Shown here: positions 22,462 through 33,912 of the stretch, piece after piece | Layout: each line of letters opens with the position of its first letter | How positions within the stretch are numbered: the first letter of the stretch is position 1 | Source: Tetmemena sp. SeJ-2015 | Taxonomy: Eukaryota > Ciliophora > Spirotrichea > Sporadotrichida > Oxytrichidae | Assembly (NCBI GenBank): GCA_027382625.1 | Contig: JAJKFJ010022641.1 | Span: 1-64,000, forward strand | DNA: 64,000 nucleotides | Direction of reading: 5' to 3' | Position numbers and translations under genes: made by a program | The notes under the pieces: generated by a model | The model's database searches: none | What the model was told of the DNA's origin: nothing | Seen by the model: only the letters and a program-made list of their open reading frames with translations

Positions 22462-23911
22462 TCACATGAAGTCATCATCAAAATAGTCATTTACATCGTC
22501 TTCTTCTTCCTCTGCATCTTCCTCCTCATCCCAACTTGTGTTCTGCTTCACAACTGCTTCAGTTTTCTTGAACTCTATTCTTTTGTCATACACAAAGCCT
22601 GAGTCTCCTGGCTTGAGTTAGTTCTTGCTAAACTTCTCGTCCATCTTCTTCTTATGTGCAGCTATTTGCTCAGTCGAGAGCTTGTTCAAGTTCATAGTGC
22701 TGTAATCCACCTTAGAGAAGTCAATTTTCGTGTCTGGCTTCTTAGGCTCACCCCAGTCATCTCCCCAAGCATCTCCATCATCCTCAAAGTCGTCATTAGA
22801 TATCTCAATGGCTCCGTCCTTCCCCATCTGGCCGAACTTATTAGTAGGAGCTGGCTGCTGCTGGGTTTAAAAGATCAAACTATTTATATTAAACTTAATA
22901 TTATATATCATTGAGTTTACTTTCTCTTGTTTTGATAGTCAGTTAAGTTGAGTAATTCATTAGCATCGAAGTCACCATCCTCTTCTTCTTCCTCCTCATC
23001 TTCGTTCTCAAAGTCATCCTCAAAGTCATTTCCATAAGATTCCTCAAACGTTCTCTTGCCCTTGTTTTCCTCCTCTTTGGCTAATCCGCCTTTGGGCAAA
23101 GAGGTCAAAGTAGAAGTGCCCTTCTTATCTTCATTGCTTATAGAGGGCAGTTAACTTCCACTCTTGAAATTATTATTGGTGTTTCCTCCCATTGAAGGCA
23201 GTGACTATGCAGTTATGCTATTCGATTTACCCAGAGGTGGAGCGTTGCCCAGTGAACTTAGAGCTGAAGGTTTACAATATTAAACTTAGTTTAGAGTCAT
23301 TAACGACCTTAGATGTCTTATCAGTGAGGGACTGCTTCTCATTCTTGGCTGAAGCTGCATTTGAAGTAGCACCACTGGTCTACTTGAGTTTGAAGATGAG
23401 TTTCTTGACAAGATCATAGATCTGAATATGATTGAGCTTGCTGGGCATGAAGTAGAGTGGGTGTCGCTTCTTCAAGTAATCCATCATTTCATCGGGGTCT
23501 GAGTCAGCTTTCAGTTGCCTCAGTTTCATCTTGTGATGATACAATTTTCCAGTAGAGGGTACTAGATACTCAAGTACTAAAACTGAAGGTTAGTTCACAG
23601 AACTTAAAAGATTAAAATAAGTTACCTATCATGGGTGGGTTATAACTAAGTGCAAAGCGCTTGGGCTAGAAATCTGAGAAACTCAGTTCGGCTACGTCTT
23701 TTCTAATCTTATCAGTTGGCTTTACAAAAGGAGCGTAGAGTAATGAGCTCTGGAGCTATTGATTATCCTCTTTGGCTGCGCCTGCACCGGCCAGAGAAGA
23801 AATTCCTGGCTTGGAAGTGGTTGAGGAAGAAGGTCGAGTAGAATTAGTGGCGGAGCCTGGACGATTGGAAGATTTGAAAGAGCCTCCGCCTTGGGTTAAG
23901 AAAGTACTCAT
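22462..23911 (-). CDS. CEP19: CEP19-like centrosomal/basal-body protein
   Basis: CEP19 family proteins localise to the mother centriole or basal body and help recruit ciliogenesis factors. Diagnostic parts: the N-terminal module PKRFALSYNPPMI then LEYLVPSTGKLYHHKMKLR, KLNHIQIYDLVKKL, and the C-terminal block MNLNKLSTEQIAAHKKKMDE, KFSKNQLKPGDSGFVYDKRI. Between the conserved halves is a long insertion rich in Ser and acidic residues (an E/D run at about 22970-23030), so this protein is considerably longer than vertebrate CEP19. Start MSTFLTQGGG at 23911; two introns and one IES. The family call rests on both halves. Confidence 0.87.
22861..22920 (-). other. GT-AG intron, 60 nt, in CEP19-like gene
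   Basis: Minus strand GTAAACTC...AACCCAG. Splicing joins YQNKRK to QQPAPTNKFGQMG. Confidence 0.8.
23275..23293 (-). other. IES, 19 bp, pointer TAAAC
   Basis: TAAAC (minus strand) at 23289-23293 and 23270-23274, same phase. Deletion joins VVNDSK to PSALSSLGNAPPLG. Confidence 0.82.
23583..23625 (-). other. GT-AG intron, 43 nt, in CEP19-like gene
   Basis: Minus strand GTAACTT...CCTTCAG, between NPPMI and VLVLEYLVPS in frame. Confidence 0.75.
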
Positions 23912-24011
23912 TTCAGACTTTATTAAATTATTGTTCTAACATTCTAAAGAGCAGCTATTCGTTGAGTGAATGAATGAATTGATTGTGAACATTATTCTAA
24001 AATTATTCAAA

Positions 24012-27000
24012 ATGGATTCAAAATACAGGTATCCCTATAGTTATTTTATAAGCTTATTTTTAGAAGAGAGGAAGACGATCCATCTTACTTTGACTGTATA
24101 ATTAACTTCATAATTTAGGAATATAGATGAAAACAGTAACTATGAAAACAAATATGAAGGCATCCAAGAAAGACAAGGAAATAAGACTACTCTAAACGGC
24201 TTCACAATTTTTAATGGAGATGCAAGTAAGAGAGGATCTCAGGGTTTCTCATCGAATTTCGGCATCCCTTCTGATCAATCAAATCAAGAGGCGCTAGCTG
24301 AAATGGAGATGAGACTATTTGGAGTCAAAAGAACTCTCACGCCTCTACAGACTTAAATAACGGATGCTGACTTTATTCCCTTGAAAACGTGAGCATTTTT
24401 ATATAATTGACAATATACTCTTTTAGTGGTACTGGAGTGAAGCTAATGAAATACGGACCTAAGCATATTATGGATTCATCTGAGTTCGAGCCGCTTTATT
24501 GCCCTTAGGAGAATATTTTGGAGGAGTGCTTAAGAAGAGAGGCAGAAAGAGTAGCGCACCAAGAAAATCTGATGAATAGAGTTGTATACGACAGCGTTGA
24601 TCCTGCTCCAAATCATTTGGCAAACTTAGAGTCATAGTTGGGTTAGAATCTGTGTGCAACTAGTGCAGGAGGAAGTGTGATAACAGCAAATTTAAATGAC
24701 GATGGGAACGACAACAACGATGATTAGGATAATTTTAATAATGGGGTTGCAATCAGCCCAACTAACTGTGATAATCAAAGTATAATTATTTTATAATACG
24801 GAACTAGATTTATTTATTCTTTGTTAATGATTCTGTGTTCATTAACTACTACTAGCCCAAGTCACCTGATGACTATACATTGATTTTTGAATCAAGGTTC
24901 GAGTCTGGGAATTTACGAAGAGCTATTTAAGTTTATGAGTTCGAGTATGATCTCATTCTAAAGCCAGATTATAATACCAGGGGTCACACATAGTGGTTCT
25001 ATTTTAGATTATAGAACATGAGAGCTGGCAGGACTTATCGCTTTAACATTATCAATCTTTTGAAGCCAGATAGCTTGTATAATCATGGCATGAGACCTTT
25101 AATGTATTTTCCGGGTATAAACAAAAAGTACGGGAAAGGCCCCGGTATAGAAAATTTGGAAAAAGGGCGTTTGCTAAATAAATAGAATAAAACATAAGAG
25201 GAAAACTGGGGCCCACTTAAAAAATTTCCTCTTACCTTTTAGCATTAAATTTTTCAATGAAAAAACGACACTGTGTATTTAGCTCACTGTTATCTTAATA
25301 CTTTGCTAAATTTAAAATTTAAGGGCCTTACACCCTTCTTTTGGAAACCCCTGAAAAAGATACCCTTAAATGCTCTGGAGCAAGATCCACATAAGAAACT
25401 CAGATTTAAGGGGGAAGAAACCCCTTTTCTTTTTACTTTGGCTTTGGAAAAACCAGTTTGATATGCTCATCATTTAAATTTTCCCTTTCCCAAAAACCAG
25501 GATAAGCTGCCTCCGATGTTGACTACCAGCAAATAAAGCAACCCCGGAAAAAGGTTAAAAGTTTTTTCCCTCCAGAGTTCATCCTTTGGGGGAAAGGGGG
25601 GGCTTAAAAATTTTGGGTTTAAAAGGGATCATAGAAAATTTTTTAGTAAAATTTTTAAAAAATTTGGGGGGGTTAAAGAAAAATTTTTAAACAATCGAAA
25701 ATGAAATTTTTAAACCAAATTAAAATTTAAAACAAAAATAATTAAAAACATTTTCCCTCAGAAGCAGTGATGAACAAGCAAGGATTCAATCTTAGTACAG
25801 GACATTCAGCTTGCTAAGTAATAATGTTTTTTAAAAAATTAAAAAACTTTAATATCTTAAATAAAATTTAATTTTTTTTCAGAGGGAAAAAAGTTTATGA
25901 AGGAAATGAAAGAAATGTTTTAAACTTAATTGTAATTTAATACATTAAAGGAATTAATTTTTTTCAATTTTTTTTAATTTCTTTCCTTCCCTAAAAAACA
26001 AGTTTTATTTTTTATTTTTAAAAATTTTAATGATTTCTTAAAAATTCAAAAAAAGTTTAAAAAAAATCTCCTAAAGGGATAAATTTATTTTTAAAAAAAC
26101 TTTTTTTTGCACATTAAAAATTAAGAAAATAAAACTTTCAAATATCATTAACTATTATTTCATAATTTTTTTCCTGACTCCCCAATTTTAAGTCTTAAAA
26201 TTTAAATCCAAAATTTATAAAAGTTTTAAAAATGGCGGAAAATCCCCCATTTAAAATTCTACTCTTTAAATTTAAATGCAATTCAAGGTTTTTATTTTGA
26301 AATTTTTTCATAAAATTGTAAAAAAATTTTGGGAAAAATTTATTATTGGATTTTAAAAAACATTTTTAAAAAATTAAAGTTCAAACTTTTCATCTTTCGC
26401 TAAAAATTTTAAAATGGGGATTTTCCCCCAAATGGCGGATTACCCGCCATTTTTTTTTTAAATTATAAAATTTTTTTAAATTTTAGTATACTTTAGAGGT
26501 TTTAATTTTTCCCCTTTAGATAGATAGAGAGAAGTTCCTATTTTAAAATTTCAAAAAGAATTTTCAAATCAAAAACTTTTTTTTAAAATAGGAAATTTTT
26601 TTTTTCCTAAATTTTTTTTATTAAAAAATTTTTTTTTCTTTTTTGGGCAAATCTTTTTTTAAAACCCTTTAAACCCCTTTTTTAAATTCTTGTTTCAAAC
26701 TATTCTTTTTTGCCTTTTAACCCCCTTAAAAATTTTAAGGAAAAAAGATTTCAAACCCTTAAATTTTTTTCTTTATATAGAGCTTTTTGAAAAAGTCTAT
26801 GATTATTTGGGAAAAAATTTTAAATTCAAGTAATCTTTTTTAAAATTTAAACCTTTTTTTTTTCTTTTAGATAGAAAAGAAGGGGGAATGAAAAAAAATG
26901 CAGACTCGAAATTAAGAAATAAAATCTAGAATGGGGAGAAAACCGTAGAGGAATTTATCCTTCTTCTTCGCTATAGAACCATAACTCCTTCAAAGGATAG

Positions 27001-30000
27001 CTTATTATTCTTAAGCTTTGCTTCAATTGGCAAACTAACAGGTCTTAATCCAAGAATTGTGAGAAAGCTCTGTCAAGATGCAATTACATAAAATAAGAAA
27101 ACTTCTCAAGAATAATATTTAGTAAAAAGTAAAACTGAATTCTCACAAGAGCAATTAGAGTTTCTAATCTCTCAAGACACATTAATTTAATAGGCTGGCA
27201 TGACTCTCCTAGATAGGGGGAATTAAGCCCTTAAAATTCCCTAATTATTTTTATCTCCCCTTTCTAAGCTTAGGGGGGTTTTAAATTTTTAGGAATCACA
27301 TAAAGGAAAAAATCTATCGTCACTTTTAAAAATTCAAACTCCAAAAATAGAAAGAAAGTTTAAAACCCTTACTAAAAGCAAGAAATGTTTAAGCATATTA
27401 AAATGAAAATTGATAGAAGAAAAAGAACTGCTTTTTGTAGTTTTGAAAAGGGGGGTTTTGTTTTACAGTCTCCCCTAAAGGCTCGGGCCCTTAGTTTTTA
27501 AACAGGTAACAGAAAACCAAAAATAAAAATCAATCCCAAGATAAACTAAAAATTGGGAAACCCTTGGCTATTGTTTGGGGAAATCCCCCCTTCAAAAGGG
27601 CTTAAAGTTTATTATGTTCACGAAAAGATTCAATGGGATACAGAGAAATTCCTTGACTTTTTAAATAGGGAGTTCATAAAATCTTTAAAAGAGAAAATTT
27701 TTCAATCATCCCTAGACAACCAAAGGGAGTTAAATCAAAAGTAGAAAAAAACAAAGAAGTTATGGGGAAAGATTTTTTAAAAAAAGAGCTTATATTCCCC
27801 TCCTCCTTATTCACCCTAAAAAATAACCCAAATCGAAAATTTATTTTTTTCACTTTTTTGGAAGAACCCCAATAATAAAAGGGGGGGCATAAAAGAAAAG
27901 ACCCATCAAACCTAAATGAGAAAATAAAGGGGCAAGAAAACTCATGGGAAAAAATCATTTGAAAAATATTATTTGATGGGAAACATTTTAAAGTAGTTTT
28001 TGGGGTGGAATAAACCCTTATTAAGCTTGGTTTAAAAAAGGGTTTAAATGAAGAAAAGGGTAAAAAATTTTTTTAAAATTTAAAATTTCTTTGAGAAAAT
28101 TTCTAAATTAAAAAGCCACCCTTAATTTTGTTTCCACCCTTGAACATGGGGCAGGGGAATTTGGTCCAAAATTCTTTAAAATTTTTAACGTTTTGGTTTT
28201 TTGGGAGGGGGGCCACTGTTTTAAAGGGGCAGAGCCTGGCCCAAATCTTTGCTTCGAAATTTCCTAAAGGGAAGTAAACGGGTTTTAAGGGTTTGGTTTT
28301 TAAAATCTTCTTCCCTTTAAAGATTTTAGACGTTTGGGTTTCATGAGTTGAAAAGTCCTGCCATTCTTCTCTAAAAAAAAATTTTGAGTTAAAAAAATTT
28401 GGAAGGGCCTTTTTACAAGAGATGAATGGATGACTTTTAAAGTTTTGATACCCAAAGGTTTAAATCTAAAATTTCAGGGATGAAATTTAAACTTTTAGTA
28501 AAAGCCATCTGAGGGCAGGGGTTTTTCTTACCCAAAAAATAAGGCTTGACGATGTGAGTTAAAGGTAATCAGGTTGAAGGGTATTCACTATATTGAAGAA
28601 ATATTGTCTGTCTATAGTTTTTTTTGTTTTTCATCCTTGTCAGGCCCAAGGAAATCTCAATATTTAAAAAGTCACCCTTAATTTCCCCTTTTAAAAAACT
28701 TGTCGGACTGATAGCTTCATCGTACTTTGGCCCCTTTATCTTTTTTTTCACCTCGAAACTTTTTTTTAATAGTTTTGCTTGTTTTCCTTTTTTTTGAAGA
28801 TCTGCCGAAAGTAATCTCTTTTTCACCCCTTCGTTTTTGGAGGCTTTTGTAGTAGCCCATTTTAAAAAATAAAAAATTAGTTGTATGATATTTTTTTTAC
28901 GTATTTCCGTGAAGAAAGGAGTAGAAGGTCAGTCTTCGATCGAAATCGGGCCCCACCAACTCCTGAGGGCCTTTTCCTTTTTTTCAAAGTTTGGGTCCAT
29001 TTTTCCCCAAATCCATTGATTGCTCGAATTTTTTTCCCATTTTTCGTTTTTAAAAATTTTCCTTTTTTTCAAATTTTTTTAATATTTTAAAGTAAAGGCT
29101 TTTAAAAATTTTAAAATTTAAAATAAAATGTTTTTTCCTTTTTTAAAAAATTTAACCCCCCAGAGTAAATCATTATTTATTAAGAAGAAATTTAGAAGTA
29201 TTTAAAAAGATGATTAAAAAATTTTTAAAGGAAATTTGGAAAATTTAAAACTATAGCTTATTTGTTTTTAAACCAAAAAAAAAGTGTTGATTTAAATGTG
29301 ATTTATTTTGTTTTTAATTGGAAATTTTTTATTAATAAATTTTGAAATTTAAAAAAACCCCAGTTTTATCTAAAATTAAGCTGATTAGTATTTTTAATAT
29401 GGGGGGAAAAAGGGAGAGGGGAGTTTTGGGCTGAAAGTGATTTATTTTTGAAAATAAAAATTTTTATTAGCCAAAATAATTTTTTAAATTAAAAGTATTA
29501 AATAAAAAAATAAAAGAAGGGGAAAGATGACTATGACAGCGATGACTCAAAGGGGGAAAATTAAAGAGCCCAAGCTATGAGGATGAAGATTTTCACAAGA
29601 GTTTTTAAAAAAACAACCAAAGTGGGAAAAACCACCCAAGAAATTTTCTAAGAAATTTAAAGGGTTTTGGGGAAAAGGGGAAGAAAGTATTAAAAAATTT
29701 TGAGAATCAACTCAAATAAAAAACTAGAGATTTTCTGGATTTTTTCATCCCCAAGGAGGCGATAGACATCCTTGAGAAAATAACTAAGGGATTCAAGCTT
29801 ACAATGAAGGATATTCAAAATCATAAACTACTCAAATCACATCCACTCTCAGAATATGAGTCTGAAGAAATTAGAGACTTTATTCGAGTCAAGAGATAAA
29901 AGATGCAAAGGAGAAATGCTTCTATTGCTTCTTTAAAGGACTAGCAAGATGAAATCTTGAACTATCTATCTAACTTTTACATGGAGGAACAAAATGAAGC

Positions 30001-33000
30001 TGGAAAAATAGTTCACTCAGAGAAGTAGTCATTAGAGTTTATAGTTCCATAAAATTAAGAGACTTAGTATCAACTCGCATAAGTGTCAAAATTTATGCTT
30101 CAAAACTACAATGAGTTAGAGATGGATATCAAACTCTAAGTTCATAAATCACTTATTGAAAAATTTATGGAGAACCCTAAACTGATGACTCTATGTTAAG
30201 AGTATCAGATTAATAAAGAGCAAGATAAACTTGAAAAGTTATTTAAGTCAAGAGAATTGGATCAATTAGGTTAGGAACTCAAAAGACTAAACTTAAGTTA
30301 GATACTTAACATACATTTGAAAATGTCAAAAATCATTCCAAACTTATGCCACGAGGGATAGACATTATTTTTCACTCTCTATCCATTCCTGAGTACACAA
30401 AACATTTTAGATAAAATTCAAGAGTCATAAAAAGAAGTCTTAAAATAAATGATACTATCACTTAACAGATACCTCCTAGACAATGACATTTAATACAACT
30501 CTAATTTCATAGGATTACTCATAGACTAATTTCCATTGCTCCTGAGGGACAATGCTTAGTTAGATAAGCACTAAACTCAAATCGAAAAGAATATGAATGA
30601 TCTAGGATTCACTCAATTCGAATCTCAGTTAATCTCAGTAAACCCTAAGAACTATTTTTGGCCTGGATTTATAAAAAAATTGCAAAGTTGTTGTTCATGA
30701 TCGAAGCAAGTGCTAATAGAATTTCTATCGAAAGTATAAGTTCTTTCTGATCCCTACATCATATTTTATGAACTACTTGATCTATTTAGATAGAGAGATA
30801 TTCTCTTTACTCTTATCAATAAGAAAGATAAAATTAAACTTCCATTAGAGAGGTGCCTCCTCATTCTATAATCAATCAAAGAATTTCAAAAGTAAGACAT
30901 AATTAACATTCTAGATCTCGATGAATAAAACTGGATGAGAGAAATTAATAAGCGCACATCTCAATACTCTACTAAGACGTTGGAAGAATGCAAGAATGCA
31001 GATACCAACAAATAAATTTTTGAAGAAACAATCAAAGACTTTTATTAAAAGAGGGAAGTATCCCTTGAAGAGATGATGCAAATTTCAGAAAAGGTGGAAA
31101 ATGTTTGTGATTAGTACAAACATAATGAATTTCAGGCAACAATTGCTGGAATAGTTCTGAGTTGCTCAAGTAGCACTATTCAATGTCATCTTCCCACAGC
31201 TTCTGGAAAAACTTGGATTATTAGTTTAATAGCTGAGTACTGGAAATAAAGAGGGAAAAAGGTTCTCATTTTAGTACTGAATGATATCTTGAAAACGCAG
31301 GCACAGAGATAGCTCCTCCCTTTAGGAATAAATTTAAGCATTGAAACCATTGAAAACTTTTATGGATAAAAGAATACTCATGAAATAACAATCGTAGATG
31401 AGTACGACTAAATAATTTCAGCTCATCCATTTAAAGTTGTGCAAGGAAAAATATTTGGAATATGGGACATGACTCTTACTTAATGTTATTTGTTCAGCGC
31501 AACTTGCGATCCAAAAGGGGTTCAAAAAGGGTTATATAAAAAAAACCCTTTGGGCAAACTAAAAATTTTTTTCATTCCAAAAATGAAGTAGAGTAAAGTG
31601 CCTGGAATAAAAAGTAAAAATTTTTGGAGGAGACATAGAAATATTTAAAAAGCAATCGGAGAGAGCAGATCAAAACCATTCATTTAAAATTTAAAAATTT
31701 TTCCAACACATAAACCATAATTATCTTTTAGCGAAAGGAAACTCATGACAAGTTGAGAAAAAAAATTAAGCAATTTTGGAGTGACAAATTTCAAAAGAGG
31801 GATTTCTATCGAAAACTTAGACGAAATCTCCTAGTGGCACAGTGGTGTTTTGATGCTGAGTCCTGAGGAATGCTGCGGGTACAACACTCGATTCAGATAA
31901 GACTCGAAAGTAATCATCTCATGTAATGTTAATTCGGAAAGTCAGTATCAATAGATGAGAGGAAGAAGTTCAAGGACAAGAGGTATTCTTCAATCAATTT
32001 ATGTTGCAGTCAGCAACTAATCCAAAAGCTAAATCATTCAAGGAATGAAGCAACTTTCAATGCAGCAACTTATAGATGTTGAAAAACTACTTGAAGTAGT
32101 TTACAAGAGAAGAAATACTAAGACACTAATTGAGGCACTTCAACAATCAATAGAAACGAAAGATGAAATAAGATCTTTGTCTCATTTGAAACAAGTTGTT
32201 GGTGAAAAAGAATTTAGACGACTTTTATGAGTGATGTTTCCTGCTCAATTCATTCATTCATAAAAGGGTGACCAAAAATAATTAGTTCTCAAAAAAATGA
32301 ATTATAATTTTATTTCCCTAAATATTTTACTAATTTGGTAGGATCGAGTATAGGTGCACGAGCACTAAGGGATAACTTTGTCTTTAAAATTGTGCCTATG
32401 CTTAATCCAGATGGAGTAATAAATGGCAACACTAGATGCAATTTGGCTGGAGTTGATCTCAACAGATAATGGATTGAGCCTAGCAAGAGACTTCATCCAT
32501 CAATTTATCACACCAAAATATCTATTCAATTTATAAATGATGATGAAGAAATTCCAAGAAGATCGTGAGGTACTTCTTTTCTGCGATATCCATGGACATT
32601 CAAGAAAAAAGAACATCTTCATGTGTAAGCTTCTTGTGCTATTATAATAATTATAGATGGCAACTCTGGGAAAAACGATAAATTTAAGGAGAGAGTTTTC
32701 CCTTTCATGCTTGACAAGATAGGTGAGACTTTTAACTTTAGCGATTGCTCATTTGCAGTATAAAAAGCCAAAGAGTCAACTGCAAGAGTAGTTGGCTGGA
32801 AGGAGTTAGGAATCACAAATTCCTTCACACTAGAGGCTTCCTTTTGTGGCTCAGATTTTGGAGAGTACTCTGATCTTCATTTTAACACAGACATGCTCTA
32901 GCAGATTGGCCATCGATTTAATTTCACTTAAATGCATATTTTGTCAAACTATAATAGAGTACTGCATGATGGAATCGCACCAGATGAGGACTGTTTTAGA

Positions 33001-33673
33001 AGATATAGAAAACTTCGTAAATAACTTTAGTCAAAATTAGCCAGAGCCAAATCCTTAAAATGATGCAAATAAAAACCCTATTGGATTCAGCTAAGATAGC
33101 AATGATAATGGAGCTAATGGAGGAGCTACTGGACTATTCAATGGCTTTTTAAATGAAGTCTCAGGGGGTGGTATGTTGGGAACTATCAAAGATGAGGATT
33201 CTAATGCAGATTCAGACTTCTCAAATGACGATGCACCTTCCGCAGGGACCTAACCGCTTCTAAACAAGATTGGAACCTAAATTGATCCTAATCTCGTGGA
33301 CTACAACTCTATTGGAGCATTAAAATCGGGTATTAGCGAGAACATTTCTTCAGGGAATGGAATGATGGGCTCTATTACTCCTAACATTAGTGAAAAGATG
33401 AGCACTTAACTGAATGTAGCCAAGACTAAGATTTAATAAAATAATGTTTCTAAGTCAGGCAAGTAAGGCAAGGATGCTATGGATGGACAGTTTAAGACTT
33501 AAGATAAATAGGGAGGGCAGGCAAATTCTGCAACAAATAAAGACGGGCAGAATAGCGTCTCCAATTCTGGAAAAGCAAACGAAGGGAAAGATGCGCTCTT
33601 GAAAGATGGAAATACAGGGCCAAGCAAGAAAAAGAAAGATGGAGCCGGAACTAAGAAAAAGAAGAAGTAATGA
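24012..33673 (+). CDS. Cytosolic carboxypeptidase (M14 CCP/AGTPBP1 family), split by a transposon
   Basis: The CCP family removes C-terminal glutamates from tubulin and other proteins. Left part (24012-25650): a long N-terminus, then the family N-domain [49 protein letters not shown] and, in noisy sequence, YLAHCY and a damaged HPGE zinc region near 25560-25610. Right part (32340-33673): [41 protein letters not shown] (zinc His) and [16 protein letters not shown] with the catalytic Glu region, then a Lys/Gln-rich tail. About 6.7 kb of mobile DNA separates the halves. Introns are at 24389-24426 and 32625-32656. Between 24750 and 24860 the frame also breaks near a 7-bp repeat AGCCCAA, unresolved by one base. 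Confidence 0.93.
26930..27960 (+). pseudogene. Tc1/mariner-type (DDE) transposase of E1, frame-broken
   Basis: Homologous to the cleaner E2 transposase at 59581-60477. Recognisable: an N-terminal helix-turn-helix ([20 protein letters not shown]), a [16 protein letters not shown] strand ([12 protein letters not shown], 27598-27633), the second-Asp region [10 protein letters not shown], and a C-terminal PPPYSP followed by a frame-shifted N-P-I-E-N-like stretch (27795-27850) carrying the catalytic Glu. Frames break repeatedly; most breaks are probably consensus errors, so real inactivation cannot be judged. Confidence 0.75.
28300..29060 (-). pseudogene. ORF2 homologue of E1, frame-broken
   Basis: Minus-strand counterpart of ORF2 in E2 (58647-59506). 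The 28569-28826 frame aligns by eye: KKRLLSADL with [24 protein letters not shown] with PKYDELSVRHVFKG, and [14 protein letters not shown] with the DRQYFFNVVNTLQP region. Upstream, TGGGCTACTAC after a probable intron matches the E2 exon-2 start. Sequence quality is poor. Confidence 0.65.
29760..32230 (+). CDS. SF2/SecA-like helicase-type ATPase of E1, damaged
   Basis: Homologous throughout to the E2 gene. Motif [14 protein letters not shown] (31193-31230), motif [12 protein letters not shown] (31390-31420), motif III FSATCDP (31495), and motif [13 protein letters not shown] (about 31955-31987), then a conserved tail [19 protein letters not shown] ending at TGA 32228. This is the core of a superfamily-2 nucleic-acid or protein translocase; the [11 protein letters not shown] stretch after motif I and the DEYD box recall SecA-type DEAD domains. 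There is an in-frame TGA at 30698-30700 where E2 has glutamine, and 31500-31810 is homopolymer-noisy. The N-terminal exon lies in noisy sequence before 29760. Confidence 0.8.
32522..32534 (+). other. Probable IES, 13 bp, pointer TAT, in carboxypeptidase
   Basis: TAT at 32519-32521 and 32532-32534. Deletion changes the frame as needed to join [10 protein letters not shown] to [18 protein letters not shown]. Very short; a two-step alternative is possible. Confidence 0.55.
32625..32656 (+). other. GT-AG intron, 32 nt, in carboxypeptidase
   Basis: GTAAGC...TTATAG directly after the zinc-site segment [11 protein letters not shown]. Splicing gives IFMYGNSGKND, the usual family continuation. Confidence 0.85.
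32920..32941 (+). other. IES, 22 bp, pointer ATTT, in carboxypeptidase
   Basis: ATTT at 32916-32919 and 32938-32941, same phase. Deletion joins LQQIGHRF to CQTIIEYC. Confidence 0.78.
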
Positions 33674-33912
33674 GTTAACAATTTTCTTTTCTTGAATAAA
33701 TTACTATTGCATAATCTAAGAATAATTTTTTAAATAATGTTTTGGAAGAAAAAGAAAAAATTGAGTTTGTTTTTTTAAGAAAGTTTAAAAGTTAAATTGT
33801 TGCTTTTAAATTCTCATTTGGAGTTTTAGGATATAGGCAGAATTCTCACTAAGTTTTATAAAAAATTTAAAGAAGCTTTACTGTTTTATTTGACATTTGG
33901 TGAGCCTATTTT

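Larger units (their letters stand above)
25080..29760. other. Low-accuracy consensus with inflated homopolymers
   Basis: Conserved coding sequence here is recognisable only with many small indels, mostly in A, T, C or G runs (for example gggggaaaggggggg near 25590). Carboxypeptidase motifs at 25270-25620, transposase motifs at 27550-27870 and an ORF2 homologue at 28570-28850 are all frame-broken in this way, whereas homologous sequence at 55.6-60.5 kb is clean. This looks like unpolished assembly rather than biology. A second patch lies at about 31500-31810. Confidence 0.75.
25650..32336 (+). mobile_element. DNA transposon copy E1 (transposase, ORF2, helicase-like ATPase)
   Basis: This ~6.7-kb block lies between the two carboxypeptidase halves and holds, in order, a DDE transposase (+), an ORF2 homologue (-) and a helicase-like gene (+). 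Copy E2 at 55.5-60.6 kb has the same three genes in the same relative order and orientation, reversed as a block. Noncoding sequence beyond the helicase stop is shared (AATTAGTTCTCAAA, then ACTAATT) and fades at about 32336, where carboxypeptidase sequence resumes. Ends were inferred from gene context; no terminal inverted repeat could be read in the noisy left end, and 25.65-26.88 kb is low-complexity AT. Confidence 0.8.

Noticed and set aside
24750..24860. A clean IES in the carboxypeptidase bounded by AGCCCAA
   Set aside because: The 7-bp repeats are real, but joining them leaves the frame one base off, so I did not call it; a base error nearby or another boundary is possible.
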